Shown: piece by piece, positions 9,650 to 20,868 of the stretch | Layout: every line of letters starts with the position of its first letter | Position numbering within the stretch: position 1 is the stretch's first letter | Source: Meloidogyne chitwoodi | Lineage: Eukaryota > Nematoda > Chromadorea > Rhabditida > Meloidogynidae | NCBI GenBank assembly: GCA_015183035.1 | Contig: JACZZP010000013.1 | Location: 248,001-312,000, forward strand | Direction: 5' to 3' | DNA: 64,000 nt | Made by a program: the position numbers and the translations under genes | Notes under the pieces: model-generated | What the model saw: only the letters and a program-made list of their open reading frames with translations | Told to the model about the DNA's origin: nothing | The model's database searches: none

Positions 9650-12600
9650 CGATTTTGGTTTATTCGAAAGAGCTTCAAATGCTGAATAGAAAGAGCCATC
9701 AATGAAGCAGCTATGTCGTATAGAAGTTGAGATATGCGCTCTCGAAAATTTGGAGGATATACAATTACACCCAAATGTTGTTTGATCCCATCTCCTTTAA
9801 TTTGGTACCTAAATACATAAATTTTTGGTCAACGACAGAGGTACCAATGGATCATAATCGTACCAGACGGATAGTAAATACGTTCCATTTAAACCGAGAT
9901 ATACGCTCCCGAAAAGATTGGAACTCCAAACTTTTGTTTGCACATATCTCCTTTAATCTTGGATCTAAATACATAAATTTTTGGTCAATGATAGATCCAC
10001 TAATGACTTATTATCGTACAAATTTGTTAGTCAATACGTTCCATTTGAGCCGAGATATGGAGAAATAAAGATTCTACGGCATAATTTTTATGAAAATACC
10101 TTTATTTTCTTTAATTTAATTTTTAAGCTTTTTTAAATAAAATAGCTATTTAAAATTTCGACTTAATAATGCCCATAGAGTCAAGAAATTTAATAAAGTT
10201 AAAATAAAAATTTTTCCACCGTCCAGTTTCATGTAAAAAATTAATTTCCACTAGGCGGATTCGAACCTTGGTCATTTTTTCTCATTTCTCCCCAAAAACT
10301 GAGAAAATTTCCACTTAACCAAAAATATATTTTTTCTCCCCTAAATTTTCTCAATATTCAGGAGCCAGTATCTCTGCTTCTATAATAAAATTGAGATATA
10401 TTAATAGCTCATTCGATTCAGCTCTTTAAGCTCTTTCGAATGATAGATATATCGGATGGATTTAACATGTGGAAAAAGATCAAAAAATCCGATATATCCA
10501 TTCACCTCATAATATGTTGGAGTGCACAGTGCGCTTTAAAAAATTAGATAGTGCCAAAATTTCAATTGGCACTTTTGGCCCTTCAAAAATGAATTTTGGC
10601 CTAAAATTTTTTAAAAATTATTTTTCTAATGTTCCAAATTATTGTCCACATCTTTTAAAAAAAAAATTAGAAAAATTACTCGTCTTTGGAAGGATTTATG
10701 AATTTTTTAAAATTAAATAGTGCCAAAATTTCAATTGGCACTTTTGGCCCTTCAAAAATGAATTTTGGCCTAAAATTTTTTAAAAATTATTTTTCTAATG
10801 TTCCAAATTATTGTCCACATCTTTTAAAAAAAAAATTAGAAAAATTACTCGTCTTTGGAAGGATTTATGAATTTTTTAAAATTAAATAGTGCCAAAATTT
10901 CAATTGGCACTTTTGGCCCTTCAAAAATGAATTTTGGCCTAAAATTTTTTAAAAATTATTTTTCTAATGTTCCAAATTATTGTCCACATCTTTTAAAAAA
11001 AAAAAATTAGAAAAATTACTCGTCTTTGGAAGGATTTATGAATTTTTTAAAATTAAATAGTGCCAAAATTTCAATTGGCACTTTTGGCCCTTCAAAAATG
11101 AATTTTGGCCTAAAATTTTTTAAAAATTATTTTTCTAATGTTCCAAATTATTGTCCACATCTTTTAAAAAAAAATTAGAAAAATTACTCGTCTTTGGAAG
11201 GATTTATGAATTTTTTAAAATTAAATAGTGCCAAAATTTCAATTGGCACTTTTGGCCCTTCAAAAATGAATTTTGGCCTAAAATTTTTTAAAAATTATTT
11301 TTCTAATGTTCCAAATTATTGTCCACATCTTTTAAAAAAAAATTAGAAAAATTACTCGTCTTTGGAAGGATTTATGAATTTTTTAAAATTAAATAGTGCC
11401 AAAATTTCAATTGGCACTTTTGGCCCTTCAAAAATGAATTTTGGCCTAAAATTTTTTAAAAATTATTTTTCTAATGTTCCAAATTATTGTCCACATCTTT
11501 TAAAAAAAAAAATTAGAAAAATTACTCGTCTTTGGAAGGATTTATGAATTTTTTAAAATTAAATAGTGCCAAAATTTCAATTGGCACTTTTGGCCCTTCA
11601 AAAATGAATTTTGGCCTAAAATTTTTTAAAAATTATTTTTCTAATGTTCCAAATTATTGTCCACATCTTTTAAAAAAAAAATAGAAAAATTACTCGTCTT
11701 TGGAAGGATTTATGAATTTTTTAAAATTAAATAGTGCCAAAATTTCAATTGGCACTTTTGGCCCTTCAAAAATGAATTTTGGCCTAAAATTTTTTAAAAA
11801 TTATTTTTCTAATGTTCCAAATTATTGTCCACATCTTTTAAAAAAAAAATTAGAAAAATTACTCGTCTTTGGAAGGATTTATGAATTTTTTAAAATTAAA
11901 TAGTGCCAAAATTTCAATTGGCACTTTTGGCCCTTCAAAAATGAATTTTGGCCTAAAATTTTTTAAAAATTATTTTTCTAATGTTCCAAATTATTGTCCA
12001 CATCTTTTAAAAAAAAATTAGAAAAATTACTCGTCTTTGGAAGGATTTATGAATTTTTTAAAATTAAATAGTGCCAAAATTTCAATTGGCACTTTTGGCC
12101 CTTCAAAAATGAATTTTGGCCTAAAATTTTTTAAAAATTATTTTTCTAATGTTCCAAATTATTGTCCACATCTTTTAAAAAAAAAATTAGAAAAATTACT
12201 CGTCTTTGGAAGGATTTATGAATTTTTTAAAATTAAATAGTGCCAAAATTTCAATTGGCACTTTTGGCCCTTCAAAAATGAATTTTGGCCTAAAATTTTT
12301 TAAAAATTATTTTTCTAATGTTCCAAATTATTGTCCACATCTTTTAAAAAAAAATTAGAAAAATTACTCGTCTTTGGAAGGATTTATGAATTTTTTAAAA
12401 TTAAATAGTGCCAAAATTTCAATTGGCAATTTTGGCCCTTCAAAAATGAATTTTGGCCTAAAATTTTTTAAAAATTTTTTTTCTAATGTTCCAAATTATT
12501 GTCCACATCTTTTAAAAAAAAAATTAGAAAAATTACTCGTCTTTGGAAGGATTTATGAATTTTTTAAAATTAAATAGTGCCAAAATTTCAATTGGCACTT

Positions 12601-13610
12601 TTGGCCCTTCAAAAATGAATTTTGGCCTAAAATTTTTTAAAAATTATTTTTCTAATGTTCCAAATAAAATTGTCTAAAATCGTACGTCATTGGATAGTCA
12701 ATACGATACTTTTGGACCGAGATATCCGCTCTCGAATTTCTGCGGGTAATGGATTACCCCAAAACTTTGAGAGATCACAGCTTCTTTCATTTTAGACCTA
12801 AAATCATAAATTTTGGGATATAGATAGATCAATCAATGTTCTATATCTGGTACCATTCACAAGTCTATTCGAACTATTTGGACCGAGCTGTGCACTCCAA
12901 CATATTATGAGGTGAATGGATATATCGGATTTTTTGATCTTTTTCCACATGTTAAATCCATCCGATATATCTATCATTCGAAAGAGCTTAAAGAGCTGAA
13001 TCGAATGAGCTATTAATATATTCAAGTTTATTATAGAAGCCGAGATACAGGCTCCTGAATATTGAGAATATGAAGGGAGAAAAAAAATATTTTTGGTTAA
13101 GTGGAAATTTTCTCAGTTTTTGGGGAGAAATGAGAAAAAATGACTAAGGTTCGAATCTGTCTAGTGGAAATTAATTTTTTACGGGAAACTGGACAATGGA
13201 AAATTTTTAATTTTAATTTAATTAAATTTCTTGACTCTATGGGCATAATTTAGTCAAAAATTTAAATTTCTATATTATTTAAAAAAGCTTAAAAATTAAA
13301 TTAAAGAAAATAAAGGTATTTTCATAAAAATTATGCCGTAGAATCTTTATTTCTCCATATCTCGGCTCAAATGGAACGTATTGACTAACAAATTTGTACG
13401 ATAATAAGTCATTAGTGGATCTATCATTGACCAAAAATTTATGTATTTAGATCCAAGATTAAAGGAGATATGTGCAAACAAAATTTTTGGGGTAAACAGT
13501 TATATCTCCCCAAATTTTCGAGAGTGCATATCTCATATTATATTGAAGGGATTTGCCTCCATTATAGCTCATTTTATTCAGCTTTTTAAGCTCTTTTGAA
13601 TGATATATGT
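9650..13610. mobile_element. Large foldback element with long inverted arms and a tandem-repeat core
   Basis: The left arm (about 9650-10529) and right arm (about 12888-13610) are inverted copies. Matching blocks in order: 10519-10529 with 12888-12898 (GGAGTGCACAG); ATATCGGATGGATTTAACAT near 10451 with its complement near 12945; the run around CTCATTTCTCCCCAAAAACT (about 10290) with about 13120; and CCATATCTCGGCTCAAATGG (13356-13375) with its complement at 10040-10060. Outer parts are more diverged. The centre is a ~169-bp tandem array. The arms themselves contain degenerate ~180-bp units (GAGATATGCGCTCTCGAAA, CTCCTTTAATnTTGGnnCTA, AAATACATAAATTTTTGGTC). No transposase-like reading frame is visible, so it is non-autonomous or satellite-derived. 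Exact ends and target duplications were not found. Confidence 0.85.
10545..12665. repeat. Tandem array of ~169-bp units (about 12.5 copies)
   Basis: The unit starts TAGTGCCAAAATTTCAATTG and recurs near 10548, 10719, 10887, 11057, 11226, 11394, 11563, 11731, 11900, 12069, 12238, 12406 and 12574. The last copy is cut off near 12665. Copies differ almost only in the length of one A run and a few substitutions near 12427 and 12475. Each unit contains two short palindromes: GTGCCA...TGGCAC and GGCC...GGCC. The 67-residue reading frames repeated through it are by-products of the unit length and not genes. Confidence 0.95.
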
Positions 13611-13941
13611 CTTAACATTTTTTGTTTACCTTTTACACTTCTTTTACTAAAAATATGGTTGCCTATGGTAACCAGAAATATTACAAATATTTAAACTAAA
13701 TAATTTTATTATTATATAGAAGTTCTGATTTCAAGTTTAATTTTAAAGTTATTTAATTGAAAAATTCTGGTTATTTTATATTGTTATTTTTTAATTATTC
13801 TGATTCCAAGTTTATTTAATTAAAGTTTATTTATTTATAACTTCTGTACTGTATTCTTTCCGGTTTATTTATTCTGATTATTTAATTCAAGTTTAATAGA
13901 ATATTCTGATTTCAAGTTCAATTAAGTTGCTTCACTTTATA

Positions 13942-15513
13942 ATGTCATTCCACGAGCTTAGAGGTTCACTAGAGGCTTAAAATTAAAATATTTTAAAAAT
14001 TTAAATTAAAGAATTTACTGAAGTTCTTCGTGCTCTCAACTTTCCTCGTCTAGTTTCTAATGAAAATTTTCGTTATCCAAATTTCCCATTGATGGCAGAA
14101 ATTGTTGAATGGACAGTTCGCAAGTAAATTAAAATTTTTAAAAATTTTTAAAAATTTAAAAATTTTAAAAAATTTAAAAATTTTTTTATTAAGATTTGAG
14201 CCAAATATTCGATTACCAAAGCAATTAGATAATGAACAAGATCGTATTTTATTTGTTAAAAGTGTTGTCCTCTCTCTCCTGCAGAAGGCGCATGTTAAAT
14301 TAAATCCAAAAAATATTTATCAAGTGTGTAGATTAAAAATTAATTTAAAAAAATTTTTCCAATGCTTAAAATTTTAGAAAAATTAAAAAAGAAAATTTTT
14401 AATTTCCTTTAAAGTTTAATTTTTTCAGTCTGATGGACATGCAGTACGCGAAGTTCTTCCAATTCTTAAAATGCTTTATAAAAGTTTACAAGCTCATAAT
14501 TTTGTAAAAATTGAAAAAGATGGTGAATTTAATAAAGAAGAATCTATACAAATTAATATTTTAAGAAATCAAATAAATTCAAAGGTAAAACTTGGCAATT
14601 TAGTGGTTAATGTAGTAGGCATTTTCCAATCACTATAACTCAAGACATATTAAATCTATTAAAATAAATTTGTTATCATTCGATAGAGGAGAGATTAAAC
14701 TATAGAATATTTAAAAATCAGAATTTTGGATTATTCGACAAAAAAGTTGTGGTCAAAAAACTAACAGAAATTAACTCGAAAGTGCCAAGTTCATTCGTTT
14801 TTTGACCACAACTTTTTTGTAAATTAATCTAAAATTTTTATTTTTTATTATTTTATAGTTTAGTCTCTTCTCTATCGAATGATACCAAAATCTTCTTAAA
14901 AGGATTATTCGTTACTGAGTTATACAATTTTAAATGAGAGTACTTTAACTTGAGATAACGCTTACTTAATTTTAATTTTTCTTAATTTATTTTAATTTTT
15001 TTAATTCTAAAAAATTAAAATAAATATTTTAAGAGTATAAAATTAAAATAAAATAAAAAAAAAATAATTAAAAAAGCGTCAAGATCTTCGTCAAACAGTT
15101 CAAACAGCAGGAGAGATACCAAAAATTGGAGCAAATTTATTTCAATATTTAAGAGAGGAGGCTTTTTCTAAGGTTATAAATTAATTTATTTTATTTTTAA
15201 ATTTATTTTTATTTTTTTTTTAATTTTTTTTCAACAGGAAATGAGAAATAAAGCTCTTGGAAAATCAATAAATACTTCAAAAATTGAAAATGAAATTAAA
15301 GAAAAAATTCAAGATGCAGAACAAAAAATAAATGAATTTAAAAAACGTTTACAAAATATTACAAATGATGAAATTGAATTAAACAAAAAAATAGAACGTC
15401 GAAAAAGAGAATTAGAACAATTACAAAAAAGGCTAACTAAGTTGCAAGTAAAATTAAATTAAAAATAAAGCATATAAATATTGAAAGAGAAGTATGTGCT
15501 CTTGTGGCGCAAC

Positions 15514-15554
<41 letters not shown>

Positions 15555-16466
15555 GAATCCACCCAGGAGCGGATATTTTTTTTAATGTTTTTTGACTGGG
15601 AAAAAATTTTAAAATTTTTTAAAAATATTTACAAACCCTAAACAATTTTTTAAAAATAAAATAAACTTTTTTTCTGCTTTAAAGAATTAAAAAAAAAATT
15701 TTTAAAGTCATTTCGCCCTCCTTATATGGATGAATATGAATCTTATGAAAAAGAATTAAAAGAGCATTATTCTGTGGTAAATTATTAAAAAAAAATATTT
15801 TTTTAAATTTTTTTATTTTCAAGTATGTTGTACTTTTTCGTAATTTGCATTATTTAAAACAACAGGTTTTTTTTAATTTAATTTTAATTTAATTTTAATT
15901 TAGTTAATTTATTCAAAACAAGCAGAAAAAGAACAATCAATTAATGCTGAAAATAATATGCGTATAACTGTTGAAAGGATGAAAATAGAAAATGAACAAT
16001 CTGCTCCAGAGTATTATTTTTTTTAAATTAAATTAATTAATTTTTTTAAAGAATTGCTGGAATTAAAATGGATTCAAATAATGGAGAAAATACTTCTCGT
16101 TCTAATGGTAATTTTAATTAAATTTTCAAAATGTCCAATTTTCAAAATGTCCAATTTTCAAAATGTCCAATTTTCAAAATGTCCAAAAATTTAAATAAAA
16201 ATTTTAGAAATTCGTGTATTTGGAAATATGACTGGAACAGGTTTTTCTGATGATAACGAAGAAGATGAAGAAGAACAAAACCAATTAATTGAAGTTGATG
16301 ATATTGAAGATGAAGAAATTGATGAAGAAGAAAATGAATTTTTAAAAGAAAAAGAAGAACAGGTTTGGAAAATTTTTTTTTAAATAAATTATTTAATTTT
16401 AATTTAATTTAGTTAAATGAAGAAAATGCAGAATCAGAAGAGGAAAATACAGCTAATAATTTTTAA
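13942..16466 (+). CDS. CLUAP1: Clusterin-associated protein 1 (IFT38, DYF-3 orthologue)
   Basis: Twelve exons (13942-13963, 14012-14123, 14194-14323, 14429-14584, 15077-15172, 15238-15447, 15708-15776, 15824-15865, 15904-16010, 16052-16107, 16208-16362, 16413-16466) close in frame to 402 residues, against 413 in human CLUAP1. The start MSFHELREFTEVLRALNFPR and the later FEPNIRLP, EQDRILFVKS, YQSDGHAVREVLP and RPPYMDEYES follow the family closely. Residues from about 170 to 310 are coiled coil, and the C-terminus is strongly acidic. CLUAP1 is an IFT-B subunit needed for building sensory cilia; its nematode orthologue DYF-3 acts in ciliated neurons. Intron 4 holds a palindromic element and intron 6 a tRNA-Asn gene on the same strand. 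The identification is firm. Confidence 0.93.
14627..14950. repeat. Palindromic element in CLUAP1 intron 4
   Basis: The arms TATCATTCGATAGAGGAGAG and CTCTTCTCTATCGAATGATA are near-perfect inverted copies about 190 bp apart. The centre has AAAAGTTGTGGTCAAAAAAC against GTTTTTTGACCACAACTTTT. Same family as 7013-7295. Confidence 0.8.
15498..15571 (+). tRNA. tRNA-Asn(GTT), copy 1
   Basis: A 74-nt cloverleaf. The acceptor arm pairs GCTCTTG with CAGGAGC, D arm GCGCAACCGGTTAGCGC, anticodon arm TTCGGCTGTTAACCGAA with anticodon GTT, and T arm GGTGGTTCGAATCCACC. It matches the well-conserved eukaryotic tRNA-Asn and is followed by a T run. It lies in CLUAP1 intron 6 in the same orientation as the host gene. 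Confidence 0.97.
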
Positions 16467-16567
16467 ATAAAAATAATTAATTTTTATTTTATTTTATTTT
16501 CCCTGTCAAAAAATGTAAAAATAATTAATTATATATAATTTTCCCTTATTTTTTAATTAATTTTTTT

Positions 16568-16824
16568 TTAACCAATTTTTCTTTCGCTGTCAGCAATTGC
16601 AGCTTTTATTGCATGCAGACGACAATAAGGTTTACTTTTACGTTCAAAAAATATTTTTCCATCTAATATTGTTTTACAAGTCTAAAAAAAAATAAAAATA
16701 AAATTTTTTTAATTAAAATAAATAAAAAAATTTTTTTAAGCAGGCAGAATTAAATTAAATAAATAAAAATTAAAAATAAAGCATATAAATATTGAAAGAG
16801 AAGTATGTGCTCTTGTGGCGCAAC

Positions 16825-16865
<41 letters not shown>

Positions 16866-19313
16866 GAATCCACCCAGGAGCGGATATTTTTTTTTAATGT
16901 TTTTTGACTTGGAAAAATTTTTAAAATTTTTTAAAAATATTTACAAACCCTAAACAATTTTTTAAAAATAAAATAAACTTTATTTACCGAGCATTTAAAA
17001 CAATCAGCATGAAAAGGTTGACCACCTAATGCTTCCAACCATTTTTGGCCTACTTTAATTGGTCCTTTACATTCAACACATTTTGTTGTAAATAATTCAT
17101 TCCAATCTTTAAAAAAAATTTATTTAAAAATTTTTTTTTAATTAAATTAAACCGTTATCACAATAAGGCTTTCCCTCTTCCACAAAAAAAGAAGAAGCGC
17201 CAACAGGTTTATGACAATGAGTGCAACAAAAACTAAAAAAAAATTAAAAATATTATAAATAAAAAAAGAAACCATTCAGGATGCCATTTTTGACCGAGAG
17301 CATTAATACAAGACTTTAAAAAATAATAATAATAAAAAAGTATAAAATTTAAATTAAAAAATTAAATTATGCGCCCAAATAACCCTACACCTATGGAAGA
17401 GAAAAGGAAGGTTTCACCACAAGGAATGGGGTTATTTCGGCGCAAACAAAAGAATTTAAATTGACAACTTTGGGCCAAAAAAATCATAAAATACCCAATT
17501 AAGAACCTAAAATTGTCAAATTTTGTAAGAATATGTTAAATACTTTTATCCAACTCTTGACAAAATTTTAAAATTTTTGATTACTATTTCACAAGTTATG
17601 GCCAAAAAACTGACAAAAATGAACATTTTTCAAACATTTTTTTATTATAATTGAACAAATATTTTCTCCAAAAATTTAAAATTTTGTCAAAAGTTGGTTA
17701 ACACTATAGGGGATATTCATACAAAATTTCAAGACTCTAGGTCCAAAAATGTTTATTGTATAAAAGTTTATAAACCCCAACTTAAATTAATTTTTCCCTT
17801 TAAATAATAAAAAAAACCTCATTTAAAACTAAAGAACATTTAAAGCAAATTGGAGCCAATAAAACTTCATAACATTTTGGACAATAATTACGTCTACTTT
17901 CTGGATCTTCAACAAAGCCACTATCCATTAAAGGACGAGAACAGGCTGAATTTGCACAACAAAAATGTTCTGGGCACCAAGCACGACCTTTGGCCAAAAC
18001 AAAAGAGCCACTAAAATAATAAATTTAATTTTTAGACAGTACAGTTGAGTCTGAGAAAATAATTTTATTAATTTTTAAGACTCTAATGTCATCAAATTAA
18101 GTTATGACTCAAATGTCCCAAAATCAATAAATATATAAATAAATTTGAGACTCAAATGTCACCAAAAATTATTTTTAAAATACCCTACTTGAGTTCTACA
18201 TTGCAATAACCACAATAACACAATTTAGAATCAAGTATATCAGAATTATTGTCAAATAATAATTTATTATTGTTACTGCTAATACTCTTTTGTCCACAAA
18301 GTTTATTTTTATTTTTCTCTTCTTTTGTATTATTACTATTATATTTTCCAACTTGAAAACAGGCGGAATTAATTGTGTTTTGTTCTTGATTTGTATTTTT
18401 GTGTTTTCCAACCTGAAAACAGGCGGAATTAATTTCAGAATTTTCATTATTTAAAACTTTGTTTTCTTTTGTATTTTCTTTTGTATTTTGTTTTAATTCA
18501 AGTTTATTTAATGTTTGTCGCTCAGTTGTTGTTGTTTTTATACTCTTACAAGGCAGTCCGTTATTATTTTTAGTTGCTTGTTTACCTTTGTTTTCTCCAT
18601 AAAAGCGCACACTTGTTGAACTTAAATTAAAAAGTTTATTTATATTTAAATAAAAATAAACCTTTTTTTGCTTCCATTAAATTCATCAGTATTTCTTTCC
18701 CACCATTCTACTAATTGATCATTTTCATTTTTTAATTCTTCTTCATTTTTTAATAAAAATAATTTTTCATCAACATTATTTTTATTTTTTGCTAATACTA
18801 AAGGACCATGAACTTGACAATAAAAACGTCCATTTTGTTTGTAAACATTTTCTTCTGATGTATCAACTTTTTTTTTTAATAAATTAAATTTAAAAATATA
18901 TTTTTAAATAAAAAAATAACCTAAATCCATTCCACAAGTAGCACATTGAAAACAAGCACAGTGAAAAAAAAGTTCCTCAAAACCAAAAATAGCACTATAA
19001 AAAAATAAATTAATTAATTTAAAAAAAAAACCTTTTTTCATCTCCTGACCAAATTCTTCCCCCACAAACAGAACAACAACAAAAAGTTTCTTCTTCTTCT
19101 TTTTCATAATTATTATTTTTATCAACAACAATTTTATTTAATTTATTTGATAAATATTTTTTATTATTATTTATTAATAATTGTTTATTATTTTTATTCC
19201 AATTTTTTTCGTCTAAATTAAAAAAAAATTTTTTTTAAGGAAAAATTAAAAAAATAATATTAAAATAAAGCATATAAATATTGAAAGAGAAATATGTGCT
19301 CTTGTGGCGCAAC

Positions 19314-19354
<41 letters not shown>

Positions 19355-19771
19355 GAATCCACCCAGGAGCGGATATTTTTTTTTGATGTTTTTTGAATTG
19401 GAAAAAATTTTTAAAATTTTTTAAAAATATTTACAAACCCTAAACAATTTTTTAAAAATAAAATAAATTTTTTTAAAATTAAACTAACCACTAAATTGTC
19501 TTTGATGATCCCCAATAATACTTTTTCTTGAATAAATAAAATTAGAATTATTTATTTTATTTTCTTCTTTTACAAAAAGTTCATTTTCATCATCATCACT
19601 TTTTCCTTTAAGAATTGATTTTGGTTTTTCTTCATTTTGATCATAATAAATATATTTTTTTGTAACTAATTTTTCTTCTTTTTTATAATAATTTAAATCA
19701 TCTTTTTGTTGTTTTTGTCTATGATTAAGTAAAACAGCAATAGATTGAATTGCTGCAGCTCTTTGGGTCAT
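16568..19771 (-). CDS. Four-LIM-domain protein of the ALP/Enigma (Zasp) type
   Basis: Ten exons (19489-19771, 19032-19212, 18921-18994, 18662-18866, 18189-18620, 17818-18010, 17273-17313, 17153-17232, 16988-17106, 16568-16681) join in frame to 573 residues. One LIM domain lies near residues 138-200 (CSVCGGRIWSGDEK, then FHCACFQCATCGMDL), followed by a low-complexity spacer. Three more follow at the C-terminus: PEHFCCANSACSRPL, WHPECFCCTHCHKPV and HADCFKCSTCKTILDG. The one-spacer-three layout is that of Drosophila Zasp52 and Enigma proteins, Z-disc or dense-body scaffolds in muscle. I see no PDZ domain in the upstream 1.1 kb, so this is either a PDZ-less isoform or the PDZ exons lie further away. 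The spacer repeats NSACFQVGKY/H twice. Two tRNA-Asn genes lie in its introns, antisense to it. Confidence 0.85.
16809..16882 (+). tRNA. tRNA-Asn(GTT), copy 2
   Basis: Identical to copy 1 over the 74-nt tRNA. It lies in the last intron of the LIM gene, antisense to it. The flanks on both sides are also near-identical to those of copies 1 and 3: AATAAAGCATATAAATATTG upstream and TTTACAAACCCTAAACAATT downstream. Confidence 0.97.
17470..17790. repeat. Palindromic element in LIM-gene intron
   Basis: A diverged inverted repeat. One arm has CCTAAAATTGTCAAATTTTG, the other CAAAATTTCAAGACTCTAGG, with the core AAGTTATGGCCAAAAAACTG. It belongs to the core family listed at 7013-7295 but is more decayed. 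Confidence 0.55.
19298..19371 (+). tRNA. tRNA-Asn(GTT), copy 3
   Basis: Same 74-nt sequence as copies 1 and 2, inside the first intron of the LIM gene and antisense to it. The duplicated block runs from about 19261 to 19470, so the flanks were copied with the tRNA. Confidence 0.97.
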
Positions 19772-20868
19772 TTTTTTTAATTTAATTTTCTGAAAATTTA
19801 AAAAATAAAATAAAATTAGACATAAAATAAATTTATAAAAATATATAAAAATTATAAACCTCTATTTTTGATAATCAAAAATTGTATGTATAATCGGATG
19901 GTTTGTTTTGTGCACAAAAGAAAATCCGCCGCACATTGTATAACCTTAAAAATAAGTCATTTTAATGTTAAAAATAAAAGAAGAAACACACGCCTACTTT
20001 TCCTCCCATATTTTATGTAATGAGAAAATTTAAAACTTTTTTCAGGAAAACTTAAGTTTCTAAAAACTTTCCGGAAAATCAAGTTTAGTACAAATTTTCC
20101 GGAAACTCAAGTTTAATCTTAACTTTCCGGAAAACACAATTTCTACTTAATAAACCAATTTTATTCTTTTCCAATCTCTTTTCAACTTGTATATCTCTAA
20201 TTTAAACTATAAAAATATACAAAAACCTGTTTTCCGGAGTTTTAATTCCAGCATGTGTTTTTATCTCTCCTTCATCATCTCTATTCTTCTATTAATATTT
20301 TCTTTTCTTTGTCATTACTTGTAGAGTAGTAGTAGATAAAATCAGAGTAGTCAAAACAGCGTTAAAAGTATTAATGTCAGAGCGTCTTTTTATAAAATTT
20401 ATTATTATAACAGCAAATAAAAACAAGTTTTTTTCTTTCTTCTGCCCCTCTTCTTTTGCGCGCATATATCCCGAATTAAATATATTTGCATTTTTGTTCT
20501 TTTATTTTATTATTGTTTTGTTTGTTTATTTTTAATATAAAATAAAAAAGAAGAAAATCATTCATGCATAATCTAAAAAAATTAATTTTAAAATTATTTA
20601 AAAATATTAAATTAATTAATAAATTATTAAAAATAATTAAAAAATATATTTTGATGGAAATTTAATATACCTAATTAATAAAAGAATAATTACAAATATA
20701 AATTGAAAAATAGTAACAAAATTGGAAAAAAAAAAAAGAAATGCTTGAAAAAAAAATCTAAAATCAAAAAATTAAAACAAAAAAATTTGATTTCAAGCAA
20801 TTCTTAAAAAAAATAATATTTTAATTAAATAAACCTTATTAGTATAATTAATTTTTAAAAAATTTTTT
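19772..20868. other. Intergenic region between CHERP 3' end and LIM-gene start
   Basis: No coding exon or PDZ-like sequence seen. The segment 20040-20165 carries four TTTCCGGAAA-type palindromes (CTTTCCGGAAA, TTTTCCGGAAAC and similar). The rest is AT-rich with long A and T runs. It presumably holds the LIM-gene promoter; no single element can be named. Confidence 0.6.

Noticed and set aside
9727..10068. 113-residue reading frame with repeated LVNTFHLSRD
   Set aside because: It lies in the left arm of the foldback element and reflects its degenerate ~180-bp units, not a coding sequence.
10469..12577. A series of near-identical 67-83 residue reading frames beginning MEGFMNFLKLNSAK
   Set aside because: They are translations of the ~169-bp tandem repeat that happen to stay open. 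They change frame or stop whenever the A run changes length and have no start context or splice structure.
10545..12665. CRISPR-like array
   Set aside because: The units are head-to-tail with no unique spacers, and the genome is eukaryotic.
14102..14377. Independent 91-residue protein
   Set aside because: Its middle is CLUAP1 exon 3; both ends are intron.
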